Position numbers and translations under genes: made by a program. The notes under the pieces are model-generated. The model did not search any database. It saw nothing but the letters and a program-made list of their open reading frames with translations, and was not told the origin of the DNA. Below are positions 50,882 to 62,698 of a DNA stretch of 64,000 bases, in pieces (within the stretch, counting starts at the first letter, position 1; each line of letters begins with the position of its first letter). Source of the stretch: Siphonodentalium dalli (Eukaryota; Mollusca; Scaphopoda; Gadilida; Siphonodentaliidae); NCBI GenBank assembly GCA_032622095.1, contig CP136066.1, positions 112,551,319 through 112,615,318 on the forward strand, written 5' to 3'.

Positions 50882-52094
50882 TCTCAAATATATTTTGAAG
50901 ACCTCTGTCTGTCTGTTTGTTTGTCTGTCTGTCATTAATACAAATCTACGATTCTCGACCGATCGGGACGAAACTTGGTACGTGTGTGTAGTTTGACCAG
51001 GCGGTCGTCGTTGTCGTATTGGCGAGCCCGTGCGACGCCCGTGCAGCGCATGCGCAGACGAGATCTCGGAAACGGGTGGAGCTATCGACTTGAAATTTGC
51101 TATGTGAATGTATCTTGCCCCGGATACAAATTTTATCGGGTCGCCGAGCCCGTGCGACGCCAGCTTCGCGCATGCGCAGACGAGATCTCGGAAACGGGTG
51201 GAGCTATCGACTTGAAATTTGGTATGTGAATGTATCTTGCCCCGGATACGAATTTTATCGGGTCGCCGAGCCCGTGCGGTCGTCGTTGTCATATTGGCGA
51301 GCCCGTGCGGCGCCCGTGCAGCGCATGCGCAGACGAGATCTCAGAAACGGGTGGAACTATCGACTTGAAATTTGCTATGTGAATGTATCTTGCCCCGGAT
51401 ACGAATTTTATCGGGTCGCCGAGCCCGTGCGACGCCAACTTCGCGCATGCGCAGACGAGATCTCGGAAACGGGTGGAGCTATCGACTTGAAATCTGCTAT
51501 GTGAATGTATCTTGCCCCGGATACGAATTTTATCGGGTCGCCGAGCCCGTGCGACCCGGATACGAATTTTATCGGGTCGCCGAGCCCGTGCGACGCCAGC
51601 TTCGCGCATGCGCAGACGAGATCTCGGAAACGGGTGGAGCTATCGACTTGAAATTTGGTATGTGAATGTATTTTGCCCGGGATACGAATTTTATCGGGTC
51701 GCCGAGCCCGTGCGGTCGTCGTTGTCGTATTGGCGAGCCCGTGCGGCGCCCGTGCAGCGCATGCGCAGACGAGATCTCGGAAACGGGTGGAACTATCGAC
51801 TTGAAATTTGCTATGTGAATGTATCTTGCCCCGGATACGAATTTTATCGGGTCGCCGAGCCCGTGCGACGCCAACTTCGCGCATGCGCAGACGAGATCTC
51901 GGAAACAGGTGGAGCTATCGACTTGAAATCTGCTATGTGAATGTATCTTGCCCCGGATACAAATTTTATCGGGTCGCCGAGCCCGTGCGACGCCAGCTAC
52001 GCGCATGCGCAGACCAGATCTCGGAAACGGGAGGAGCTATCGACTTGAAATTTGGTTTTTGAATATCCGGGACAACGTCAGGCTCATCGGCTAG
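50882..52094 (+). mobile_element. GC-rich Helitron, copy 1, inserted in the minisatellite
   Basis: It starts TCTCAAATATATTTTGAAGA after an A and ends ATCGGCTAG before a T. A hairpin-like CCGGGACAACGTCAGG lies 8 nt before the CTAG. These are Helitron terminal features. Inside are about eight units of roughly 122 bp, each with CGCATGCGCAGACGAGATCT, GAGCTATCGACTTGAAAT and TATCGGGTCGCCGAGCCCGT. No Rep/helicase is encoded. The many overlapping open frames are unit artefacts. Confidence 0.9.
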
Positions 52095-53973
52095 TATAAT
52101 ATATAACGGCAGGCAGAAAACAACTCTTCAGATAATATATAACGGCAGGCATAAATCAACTCTTCAGATAATATATAATGGCAGGCAGAAAACAAATCAG
52201 ATAATATATAATGGCAGGGGAGAAAACAACTCTGCTGACAATATATAACGGCAGGCAGAAAACAACTCTTCATATAATATATAACGGCAGGCAGAAAACA
52301 ACTCTTCTGATAATATATAACGGCAGGCAGAAAACAACTCTTCATATAATATATAACGGCAGGCAGAAAACAACTCTTCAGATAATATATAACGGCAGGC
52401 AGAAAACAATTCAGATAATATATAACGGTAGGCAGAAAACAACTCTTCAGATAATATATAACAGCAGGCAGAAAACAACTCTTCAGAAAATATACAACGG
52501 CAGGCAGAAATCAACTCTTCAGATAATATATAACGGCAGGCAGAAATCAACTCTTCAGATAATATATAACAGCAGGCAGAAAACAACTCTTCAGATAATA
52601 TATAACGGCAGGCAGAAAACAATTCAGATAATATATAATGGTAGGCAGAAAACAACTCTTCAGATAATATATAATGGCAGGCAGAAAACAATTCAGATAA
52701 TATATAATGGCAGTGGAGAAAACAACTCTGCTGACAATATATAACGGCAGGCAGAAAACAACTATTCAGATAATATATAACAGCAGGCAGAAAACAACTC
52801 TTCAGATAATATATGACGGCAGGCAGAAAAATAACTCTTCTAGAAGACAATATATAGCCCAGAAAAACAACTCTTCTGATAATATACAACGGCAGGCAGA
52901 AAACAACTCTTCAGATAATGGCAGGCAGAAAACAACTCTTCAGATAATATACAACTGCAGGCAGAAACAACTCTTCAGATAATATATAACGGCAGGCAGA
53001 AATAAACTCTTCAGATAATATATAACGGCAGGCAGAAATAAACTCTTCAGATAATATATAACGGCAGGCATAAATAAACTCTTCAGATAATATATAACGG
53101 CAGGCAGAAATAAACTCTTCAGATAATATATAATGGCAGGCAGAAAACAATTAAGATAATATATAATGGCAGGCAGAAAACAACTCTTCAGATAATATAT
53201 AACGGCAGGCAGAAAACAACTCTTCAGATAATATATAACGGTAGGCAGAAAACAACTCAGATAATATATAACGGCAGGCAAAAAACAACTCTTCAGATAA
53301 TATATAACGGCAGGCAGAAAACAATTCAGATAATATATAACGGCAGGCAGAAAACAACTCTTCAGATAATTTACAATGGCAGGCAGAAAACAACTCTTCA
53401 GATAATATATATTAATGGCAGGCAGAAAACAACTCAGATAATATATAACGGCAGGCAGAATACAACTCTTCAGATAATATATAACGGCAGGCAGAAAACA
53501 ACTCAGATGAGAAAACAACTCTTCAGATAATATATAACGGCAGGCAGAAAACAACTCAGATAATATATAACGGCAGGCAGAAAACAATTCAGATAATATA
53601 TAATGGCAGGCAGAAAACAACTCAGATAATATATAACGGCAGGCAGAAAACAACTCAGATAATATATAACGGCAGGCAGAAAACAAATCTTCTGATAATA
53701 TATAACGGCAGGCAGAAAACAACTCTTCAGATAATATATAATGGCAGGCCGAAAACAACTCTTCAGACAATATATAACGGCAGGCAGAAAACAATTCAGA
53801 TAATATATAACGGCAGGCAGAAAACAACTCTTCAGATAATATATAACGGCAGGCAGAAAACAATTCTTCAGATAATATATAACGGCAGGCAGAAAACAAT
53901 TCAGATAATATATAACGGCAGGCAGAAAACAATTCAGATAATATATAACGGCAGGCAGAAAACAACTCTGTAG
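52095..53973 (+). repeat. 36-bp minisatellite, second block
   Basis: About 53 units of 33 or 36 bp with scattered truncated ones (for example near 52,840-52,870 and 53,505). It ends 150 bp before the penultimate SRBD1 exon. Confidence 0.97.
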
Positions 53974-54125
53974 ATTGCCATTTATTTATTGGGATGTTCA
54001 GCTGATAACTTCAGCTAATAAGCGGAACACCACCACAAATGAATGGAAATAAATTAACTATGCACCAGCGAGTATCCTCATATCAAAGGGTCAAGATAAC
54101 GGATATGCATCAAACTAAAGCTTAC

Positions 54126-54234
54126 CCTCTCTCATGTCGTAATTGAGAGGCTTAGACAGTGAATCCAAGATGAATTTCAATGTGTGATCACCAACGTCAA
54201 ATTTGCTGCTCAATTCTTCTGTTGCTACAGTGAG
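54126..54234 (-). CDS. SRBD1: SRBD1 penultimate exon
   Basis: A 109-nt exon runs from a CACTGTAG acceptor to a GTAAG donor. It encodes TEELSSKFDVGDHTLKFILD, SLSKPLNYDMR and the split Glu. In the SRBD1/Tex family this is the segment with a 'VGxxTLxxIIxxLxKPxxDxR' pattern that links the helix-hairpin-helix region to the S1 domain. The phase matches both neighbours. The exon sits between the end of a 36-bp minisatellite (53,973) and a Helitron inserted only 12 bp upstream of its acceptor side (54,246). Confidence 0.88.
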
Positions 54235-54245
54235 AACAGATGATA

Positions 54246-55241
54246 TCTCATATATATTTTGAAGACCTCTGTTTGTATGTTTGTATGTATGTATGTTTGT
54301 CTGTCTGTCATTGATACAAATCTACGATTCTCGACCGATCGGGACGAAACTTGGTACGTGTGTGTAGTTTGACCAGGCGGTGGACGTTGTCGTATTGGCG
54401 AGCCCGTGCGGCGCCCGCTTCGCGCATGCGCACACGAGATCTCGGAAACGGGTGGAGCTATCGACTTGAAATTTGCTATGTGAATGTATCTTGCCCCGGG
54501 TACGAATTTTATCGGGTCGCCGAGCCTGTGCGACGCCAGCTTCGCGCATGCGCAGACCAGATCTCTGAAGATTCTCGACCGATCGGGACGAAACTTGGTA
54601 CGTGTGTGTAGTTTGACCAGGCGGTCAATATGAGCTCATCAGATCCGAGATAAACTTTTCACGTGCCGAGGTCAAATCTGTTTTTACGCCGTTTTGCGCT
54701 AATATATTTCAGTTCGGTGCTCACAAATCGATTCGATATAGCGCGAATAATAAATTGCCAGTCATATAATTTACATGGTTAGAATTTGTGGCGCTTCCTC
54801 TTTCCAACGATGTATCACATGCCTGTGTCCGTTTAAAGTTTCTACCTTAATTATCGGGAAGAACGCTTTGCTTTGGTCATCGAAACACATTCCGTAAATC
54901 TATTACACCGTCAACAGATCGTGACGTGATCGCGTTTAACTCTTAACCGGTCGATGTCGCGTTAACTCATCACTGGCCAAGGTATCCGCAAATGACATTG
55001 GGCAATATATTTATCTCGGAAACGGGTGGAGCTATCGACTTGAAATTTGCTATGTGAATGTATCTTGCCCCGGATACCAATTTTATCGGATCGCCGAGCC
55101 CGTGCGACGCCAGCTTCGGGCATGCGCAGACCAGATCTCGGAAACGGGTGGAGCTATCGACTTGAAATTTGGTTTTTGAATAGCCCGGACAACGTCGGTT
55201 GGTTTTTGAATAGCCCGGACAACGTCGGGCTCATCGGCTAG
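54246..55241 (+). mobile_element. GC-rich Helitron, copy 2
   Basis: It starts A|TCTCATATATATTTTGAAGA and ends CTAG|T, with a perfect 5-bp stem GCCCG...CGGGC 7-8 nt before the CTAG. It has three of the 122-bp units and about 0.4 kb of unique interior sequence (54,627-55,010) absent from copy 1. The left end is only 12 bp from the SRBD1 exon. Confidence 0.88.
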
Positions 55242-55318
55242 TATATATATATATATATAAGTTATAATATTGTGAGCAACCCATCTCATTGCGTGGTTAA
55301 AAAATATATTCTTCCCGA

Positions 55319-55424
55319 GAAAGACTGATTATTCTTGATCTGATGATGCTCCAATACAGGAGAGTGAGGGGAGATCTGATAGATTGATTTAAAAACATCA
55401 CGACAACTGCGATGTCCTCTTTAA
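55319..55424 (+). pseudogene. LINE reverse transcriptase C-terminal fragment, left part
   Basis: The frame reads ERLIILDLMMLQYRRVRGDL then Ile-Asp-stop-Phe-Lys. It matches the 'RL..LDLxxLxYRRxRGDLIxxFK' segment after the polymerase domain of many invertebrate non-LTR retrotransposons. The fragment stops at a TTAA where a 5.8 kb element has inserted and resumes at 61,251. Confidence 0.75.
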
Positions 55425-55609
55425 CCCTTTCAGTGCCAGGGGCCGATCTTATCGGCCCTAATTTACGGTCTGTAAAATCGGCCCTAAAAAAATAAAAATA
55501 ATTTTTTTTTTTTTTTTTAAATTTTTTTTAGATTTTTAAAAAATTATTAAAATTGTAAAAAATTGTAAAAAATAATAACAAATGATGAAATATTGTTAGG
55601 CCAATGCAT

Positions 55610-55680
55610 TCTCTTATATATGCGAGGCGACCTATGGTCGACTCGCATATATAAGAGAATGCATTGGCACAGGGTATATG
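55610..55680. repeat. Foldback hairpin of the CCAATGCATTCTCTTATATA family
   Basis: GGCCAATGCATTCTCTTATA followed by TATGCGA is mirrored by TCGCATATATAAGAGAATGC then ATTGGC, around a loop CCTATGGTCGA. Other copies are at 63,740-63,905, and a single arm lies near 44,303. Confidence 0.88.
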
Positions 55681-57889
55681 GGTTGATACAAAAATAACAT
55701 TTTCAATAGAAAATACATATTCCCTAATAAGATACTTACACACTGAACTACATGTTATGTTCATTTTTATTCACAAAGAGAGGATCTATGAGATCCGTTT
55801 AAAATTTATTATTTTGGTACGAAATAGCTTAAGTACCTTTTTGAATCATTATTATGACGTAGCAGGTCACAGGTCACGTGTCCACTAGCTGTAATATAAG
55901 CGAGCGGACACACAGGTAACGTTCTCTTTTCATCCTCTTACAAGATTCGAGGGGTGTGACCGAGCAGCGGGGAGGGGAAATCCCAATTTGGGAGGGCCAT
56001 GTGAGTTCAGTGTGTAAGTATCTTATTAGGGAATATGTATTTTCTATTGAAAATGTTATATTCCCGTCAAAGATACGTTACACACTGAACTACATGTTAG
56101 AATCAACTCATAGGAGGAGGCTGCGTGGAATGAGATACTATTGTATTTTGGTTAAGAGCAATTCTTTTGAACCTGCTGAGTAGCAACAAATGAATCCAAA
56201 AGGTACCGATTCGCAGATTTGATTTATGATACACGGTAAAGTGGAGAAAGTAGATGAATGAGCCCAATGGCTGAATCTTAGCCCCCCCCTTTTATTCCTG
56301 AAGTCAGGTAAACCAGTAATTTTGAAAACTCATTAGGTGCCGCCTCCTCCATGGAGCAAGCTGGTCATATGCAGAAAGCATAGACCACTCTGATCCATGC
56401 TTGTGACTGAACGAACCAAGATATCCCGACGTTTCGACACCAGAGGAAGGAAATCTATTGCTACCTGAATAGACAATCTGGATGTAAATTTAATGAGGAA
56501 GAGGTGAATGTAAATACGATTAGAAACAGACCAAACCTCATTTCAGGCGAAGAAACCCAGATTTCAATGGCTGCATAACCATGATTGTGAGTTTTGCGAC
56601 ATACTGTCAGTAAAGGTGCAAACCCAATTTTGTTAACAACCGGTCAAGGCTCAAAATAATTATTTTGTAACTGACTGTCAAAATGACAGTAGTTAAATGT
56701 CCAATCGACGTATTAGTAGTCAATGAGGCTTCACAGTGTAGTGAGCGTCCAATTGCTACCCAGGAAAACCCATGTTATTGTTTTCAAAAGTGCCAAAACT
56801 TTACTTCGAGTAAGAAATACACCGGAGATAAACCATCTCCCTCGGACAATGACATGACCAGCATTTACTATGAGCCGTGAAACTGGTTAGAAAAAAACCC
56901 CTAGCGTGATAGGATTTTGAAATTCCTAAAATGTTTTCTGGTATCGAAACAATCAAGAAGAAAATAAGTCCGGAGAGTCCCTAGTTGTAAACTGCCTCCA
57001 CAGCCTGTCGATTCAATCGAGTTTATTCAGTTACCTTGATGGAAAGGGACACTTGGAGGCCTGAATGTAATATATTGGAAAATGTTCGGAAGGAGGAAGC
57101 CCATCGAGATGGAACAACTTCAAACGGTCGGAAAGGATGAACAGGCTGTGGAGGATGAAGGTCTAAAAACAACCAGAATGTTGATAACAAGAAGAAAGTG
57201 TCTTCTTGTTATTCACTGATTGTTTTTAACAGACGAAGGGCCCGGGTCCATGAGCTGTTCGTGTTTCCAGCCCACCGTAGCCACTATGGTGAAGGCACAA
57301 TCTCGTTCGACAGTTGGACGAGATATGTCATGGTACGGAAGACCAGTCACATGCATGTGCGTATGGTCTGACGGCTGTCTGTCTATCATACAGCGAGGAC
57401 CCGGACCCTAGTTCCTCCCCGTGGGTAGAGACTCATCTGTCGCCAACGGTGATTGCCTCATGTGCGCCGTTAGACGGAGTGCCCGCCTGTTTGAGTTATT
57501 CAAGACAGCGTGTCAAAAAGGAGCACTGAGTACAGCAATGCCCTAAATGACCCCCGGCGGCGAAGGACTCAATCATTCAGGGCATCACGGTATGTCGTTG
57601 GCATGATGCAGGGCTCAAAATTCTGAAATGCACCTGTTCCCATGGAACAGGTTATTTATTTCTTACCAACCACCTCAGAAGATTACATGATTTCAATTGT
57701 CTATATCTGAACCCGATAAGCTAACCCAACTATAAAAGCCACTATATCGTCGGAGAATAGATCTAAGCCTGGTACTACAGGTGAACAATCATTGGGAATT
57801 TCTAAGGCTGGAGCAGGCCTTAGATTCGACAAGAATCACAGAATCGATTCTCATAATGAGTCTCACAAAACATTTCAATTGTCAGTGCT

Positions 57890-58260
57890 TTATGACTGAC
57901 TTGATTCAGCATTTGATTCGCCCAAAATTAAAGATATTTTGCTGTATAAGTGATAGACGAGTAGAGTTTTGAATTGTTCCAGCGTCTCTGTGATCACAAT
58001 AGATTCTGGAAGTTTATTCCACATTTCTGCCACGCGATTGGTGAAGAAATACTGCCCGACATCTGTCGATGAATGGTGTTTTTGTAAATTAATTTCCTCG
58101 GGTCTGAGGTAATAACTGGGGTGAAAGAATGAATGCTCTACGCAATTAGAAATGTGATTCGCAGCTTGGATCGCAACTGATCGCTGTAGAAAACCAGATT
58201 GACCTTCGCAAATTTGTTGGAAGGATTCCAAGGCTTGGAGTTCCGCCACACGGAACCTTT
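57890..58260 (-). pseudogene. LINE reverse transcriptase C-terminal remnant
   Basis: A minus-strand frame of about 119 residues ends with DVGQYFFTNRVAEMWNKLPE then SIVITETLEQFKTLL. The 'FFxxRVxxxWNxLPxxIVxxxxxxxFKxxL' pattern is the usual extreme C terminus of non-LTR retrotransposon polyproteins. The upstream polymerase motifs are not present. It lies inside the 5.8 kb TTAA element. Confidence 0.7.
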
Positions 58261-59792
58261 AGTAAGGGTGAAAGATGATCTGTGTAAAGAGGAGAATTTA
58301 CATTCAGAAGAATCGATTGGTTACCCATAAACAAAGTAGATGCCAATCAGGGACAAGTGAAAGGTAATAAGTTTGAGCCCTGGTAACTCCATGGTTTAAA
58401 CAACAAATTGAGCGTCTGTTAAAAGTCTCTGCCCAGGCCGATGACTGCGCTATGTTAACTGTTACGTACAGCACCCGAGAAAACCCAGTATGAGACGGCG
58501 CGCTGTCTGATGGCCCAACGCTTGGTTCCCCCTCGAACCCCCCAGGACACATACCGGAAGAGAGAAACTGCGTCTGATTTTCCTCGATGCCCTGCAATTG
58601 TCTCTATTTCTTTTTCCCATACAGACACAAGAAATACATGTATCCGCAAGCGTTTTCCGAAATCCCAAGTGAGAAACGTAATGCACGTCAGATGGCAATC
58701 AGCCCTGCTAATTAGAATTGTAACTAAATGTCAGATCATCATACTCAACCAATGGGTTTTTTCTGTATAGTGACAAACTGAATAATCAGGACTGAGTAAA
58801 GCCTGGAAAGAGGCATCGAGGTATGATTAATGTACAGACTGTTTCCCCCTAACCCGGAGCCAGCTTAAAATCGGACGAGAAGCAGAATCATGCTGTGCAG
58901 CCATTAGGGCAGCGGCGACACACTCGGTCATTACACGATACAAATCCAGATAACCGACCAATGAAACGATACAGATAACGATACACTCCACTAGTGTTTC
59001 TAAATGAACACTATCTGCATTGAACTACATGGTTATGGGGCAGATCAGTCAAACAGCTTACATAGAAGAAACCGAAACGTTGGTTTACACTAGCCCATAG
59101 ATATGCAGATATTACTTGATTCGTGTATCGCTATACAAGTATCACTCCAATGAAATTTACGATGAATCGCTACAGCCCCAGCCGCTACACTTGCGACAAT
59201 TTGCCTTCCGCCTAATATCAAGCATCTTAAGGCCATGCAGAGTCCCGGGAAGTGGTCTTATCAGCAATTCCACCCGAGGGTGGACTCCAGGGAGCAAATT
59301 ACTTTGGAAATTTTGATTATCAAATAGCCTCTCATTGACATGATTAGAGAGCAACAGTCCTTCCCAGGAGACGGGAGTGATTGCTCGCGCACCCGTTCAC
59401 ACTCGTAATTTTCAAATCATGGGTGCTAAATTTCGCACCCGACCCTCATCTCATTAAATACTAATGGAGACTATAATTGTTGGGTCAACAGTGAACTATT
59501 TGAAGGTTTATTTAGATCCTTTACCAGCTCAGTTCAACTACGGCATATTAAAGTGTAACTAGACATTGGCCTATTCCACAATGCCTTTTTGTTTGAGAAA
59601 AAGTATGGGTGCAATATTACACCCGTCGTCTGAATTACGGGAGCAAATAAATGCTCTCGCTGCGTTTTCCTCGTGGGAAGGACTGGAGCATTGTTCTCAA
59701 TCTCAAATCACATCAAATTCATACCAAATTGCATGGCTATTATCCAAATTTGGATGGCAAATTGTGATGCGATACCAGTTAATTTGCTCCCT

Positions 59793-59819
59793 GGGGGGGG
59801 GGGGGGGGGGGGGGGGGGG
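59793..59819 (+). repeat. Homopolymer G run (27 nt)
   Basis: Twenty-seven G in a row within the TTAA element. It could form G-quadruplex structure, and its length is probably uncertain. Confidence 0.9.
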
Positions 59820-61250
59820 CGGACAGATCTTGGTACATCGCACATGCTAGTGAAAGGGATGTGGGAGGACGAAAATCTGAGGTAGGATCCAGCAGGAGCG
59901 GTCAAGCATGGTTGGATCCGTGAACACTGGAACCTACCCTCGGCACAGTATGGCGCCTTTTGCCTAGTGACATTGGTGAAGTATGCGGCTGGGGCCACCT
60001 CAAGGTCAGCATGGAACAGGGATAATTGGATTAGCCTGAGCCTGCTGGACAATGGGGTTACTGAAGCCGAGGCCACACGAGGAAGAAAATTAGCCTGTTT
60101 TTGACCATTGATAAGGATCAGGAAAGGGACCTCAAAATTTACCATGAAATTAGGTGACTAATGAGTCACGTTATGACTTGTGTCAGAGCGATCTTATCAT
60201 TGGACACCAAGTTATTTTTGTTTTGGCAAACAACCTCAGTGTGTATAGTAAACTAATTCATAGTAAACTATGAACCAAGCAAAACCACACAAAGTGAGTT
60301 AATTCATAGATAAACGAAATTGGACCCAAACCTGATCCCTAATCAGCAAATAAGTTAATTAGATATCATTGTGCTAAACTCATAGCAAAGTCATGACAAA
60401 TTACATAGCTATAATCCATACAAATGTGGGTAGCAAATTGCGATGCTATGCCAGTTAATTTGCTCCCTACGCATTCGCTACATTTGTCAACATGAAACAT
60501 ATTTGTGAGTGACAATTTCAACGTAAACAAAACCAATGTTGACTGTTGTCACGTTACAATTTCAACGTAAACAAAGCTACAAATCCAATGTTGTCTCACT
60601 GATCGAAGGTTCGAATAATACTTACATTCTAAAACCAAATGAACAGAGATAACATAGCAAGTGGACTGTGTAAACATTGTTCCAGAAGAGAGTTCCACAC
60701 GCGAACCGAAAAAGACGAATTCAATTCGGAAATGTAAACCACGTGCACCGTTACCGGAAGTTGGGAAATTTCCCACAATTCTCAACAGAACAAATATATT
60801 TTTCAATTTTATTTATGTAAGACAAATAAATTCAAGTATGAAATTGTCACTCTCATATTAATTTAACAAGTATTGTGTCGTTTCTCAAATTGAAACGAAG
60901 TCACAACAAGTTAAAAATATGGAACGGATTAGGTTAAACCAAAAAATGAACCCGACAGTAATGTGGTTCATTTCCTCATAGCGTTTACTTCCCTCGATCT
61001 TGTCGCACAAAGATGAAAAGAGAACAGTACCTGTGTGTCCTCTCACTTATATTACAGCTAGTGGACACGTGACCTGTGACCTGCTACGTCATAATAATGA
61101 TTCAAAAAGGTACTTAAGCTATTTCGTACCAAAATAATAAATTTTAAACGGATCTCATAGATCCTCTCTTTGTGAATAAAAATGATTATAACATGTAGTT
61201 CAGTGTGTAACGTATCTTTGACGGGAATATCGGACCTGGCACTCAAAGGG

Positions 61251-61440
61251 TTAAAAGAATTACATATAATAACACAAGAGGTCATAACTATAAACTCATG
61301 ATGAACGATGCTACAACAGATGTGAGGAAGCTCTGTTTCTCATAAAGAGTACATGGCATGTAGAATGCTCCTGCTGAATACACAGTTGAAGCAGACTATT
61401 TGGGGGCCTTCAATGAGCACACTGACATTCATTTCACATT
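61251..61440 (+). pseudogene. LINE reverse transcriptase C-terminal fragment, right part
   Basis: Immediately after the second TTAA the sequence gives NNTRGHNYKLMMNDATTDVR and KLCFS, then, after frame breaks, NAPAEYTVEADYLGAFNEHT. This is the usual continuation: 'TRGHxxKL...DVRKxFFSxRV..WNxLPxxVV.A.....FK'. It belongs to the same copy as 55,319-55,424. Confidence 0.75.
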
Positions 61441-62612
61441 GGAGGAACAGATTTCACACAAACTCACAACTATGCTGTATCCTGTTGTTCATGTTCATGT
61501 AAATACCAGAACTAAGAGTTCATGAACTAAGAGATCAACCGACACGTTCTGTTACAATATACGATGATGATAATCATTCGTTGATTGGTTGGAAATGTAC
61601 TTGTAACTAGGGCTTCAATTAGTAATCTATAGTGACAAATAATTATCTGTAAAGCTGCTAAAATAGTTGATATATGTGTCGTCATCATTCTGATGTAAAT
61701 ATCTGGAGGTGGAGTCATGGTAACGTCCATAGGTGCTCAGCTATTAAAATACACTGCCATCATTTTCACCCATGTGCATTTACATATTAGTTGAATGATG
61801 TCAATCACAATGATGACGTTATTGTTTTGAAATTTTATGTTTCAAATGATCTGCAACCCCCCACCAAGAATCAAGAAACAGCAAACCACATTGGTTAAGA
61901 CTCAGATATTCAATAAATGAGTCAAACTGTCAAAGTTAGTAAGACTAACAAATATCATAAACAGTCAAACTTGATCTCATTCTGATAGTCAAATGACCAT
62001 AACTGAGATGATAAAGGGGGGGGGACTTTACCAATATGCCAAGTGTGAGTACCAATGGAAATGGACATTGCTCCGGAATAAAACATGTCAGTCTACCAAA
62101 ATCTGAAAACTTTCACTGTATTGATATGCTGGGATTGTGTGCGAATCGAGGGAATAAAAATATTTTATGGATGGCAGCAAAACCGGAATGCAATGAGTAG
62201 ATCGCCTGTCTTTTCATACAATTTTCAGGGAAATATATCAAATAAAATGTTACAATATATGGGTACTTGTCCCAGAAATTCATTAGTTTTATTCTGTAGT
62301 AAGTGGTTGTCTTGAGTTGATGCCTGTCTCGACATATATTTTTAGACGATGTGTGCTAAATGTAAGCCAATGCACATCCATTAATTGTGGTTAAGCATAT
62401 ATTATTATGCATATATTTTATCGCATATATGGAAATTCGTAACTTAGTTGTTGACTCCAGCTATAAACTAATTTATAGTCAATAATTAAAATTATATTAT
62501 CGATACTAGGTCATTGTTACTATAAGGAACGTATTGAAATTGGCAAACAGTCTTCCGTTAAGCATAAAAGGCATGTGCCATATAGCATGATGTATAAAAA
62601 GAGAAAACTCAC
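61441..62612. other. SRBD1 intron, unassigned
   Basis: AT-rich intron sequence; nothing further recognised. Confidence 0.4.
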
Positions 62613-62698
62613 ATGATGACTGTGAAAACTTTGAAACTTGGTCGATGAAACTTTTTCTTCCGATAGCATCGGATGTTACATCAATCATCTTCAGAATC
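62613..62698 (-). CDS. SRBD1: SRBD1 internal exon (third from last)
   Basis: An 86-nt exon runs from an ATTCCAG acceptor to a GTGAG donor. It encodes ILKMIDVTSDAIGRKSFIDQ and VSKFSQSS, which I place in the helical region before the S1 domain of the SRBD1/Tex family, where FIG..IGK-type sequence is followed by a short helix. It begins with one base completing an earlier codon and ends with one base of a Ser codon; the next exon supplies the other two. Recognition rests mainly on the in-phase junction with the next two exons. Earlier exons are not visible between 62,700 and the window edge. Confidence 0.75.

Larger units (their letters stand above)
55425..61250. mobile_element. 5.8 kb piggyBac-like TTAA element, no intact transposase
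   Basis: TTAA at 55,421-55,424 and 61,251-61,254 flank inverted ends CCCTTTCAGTGCCAGG and CCTGGCACTCAAAGGG; piggyBac termini also begin CCCTTT at TTAA sites. Further inside, an exact 42-nt inverted pair (56,058-56,099 and 61,189-61,230) and a longer one (55,745-55,930 versus about 61,010-61,195) occur. The interior is mostly unique, with a minus-strand LINE remnant and a G27 run. No transposase frame was recognised, so it is non-autonomous or decayed. Confidence 0.78.

Noticed and set aside
49977-50996. Open frame of 339 residues on the plus strand
   Set aside because: It is a translation of the 36-bp minisatellite (12-residue words) that runs into a Helitron; the minus strand is equally open.
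50975-52062. Several overlapping 75-158 residue frames on both strands
   Set aside because: They arise from CpG-rich 122-bp units inside a Helitron and repeat the same words in several frames.
50882-52094. CpG-island promoter within SRBD1
   Set aside because: The GC-rich sequence is bounded by Helitron ends and inserted in the minisatellite, so it is not an ancestral promoter, though a later role is not excluded.
52940-53965. Open frame of 341 residues on the minus strand
   Set aside because: Same minisatellite artefact; no start context, splice sites or domain.
49914-53973. CRISPR-like array of short direct repeats
   Set aside because: Units are contiguous with no unique spacers, and the context is a eukaryotic intron.
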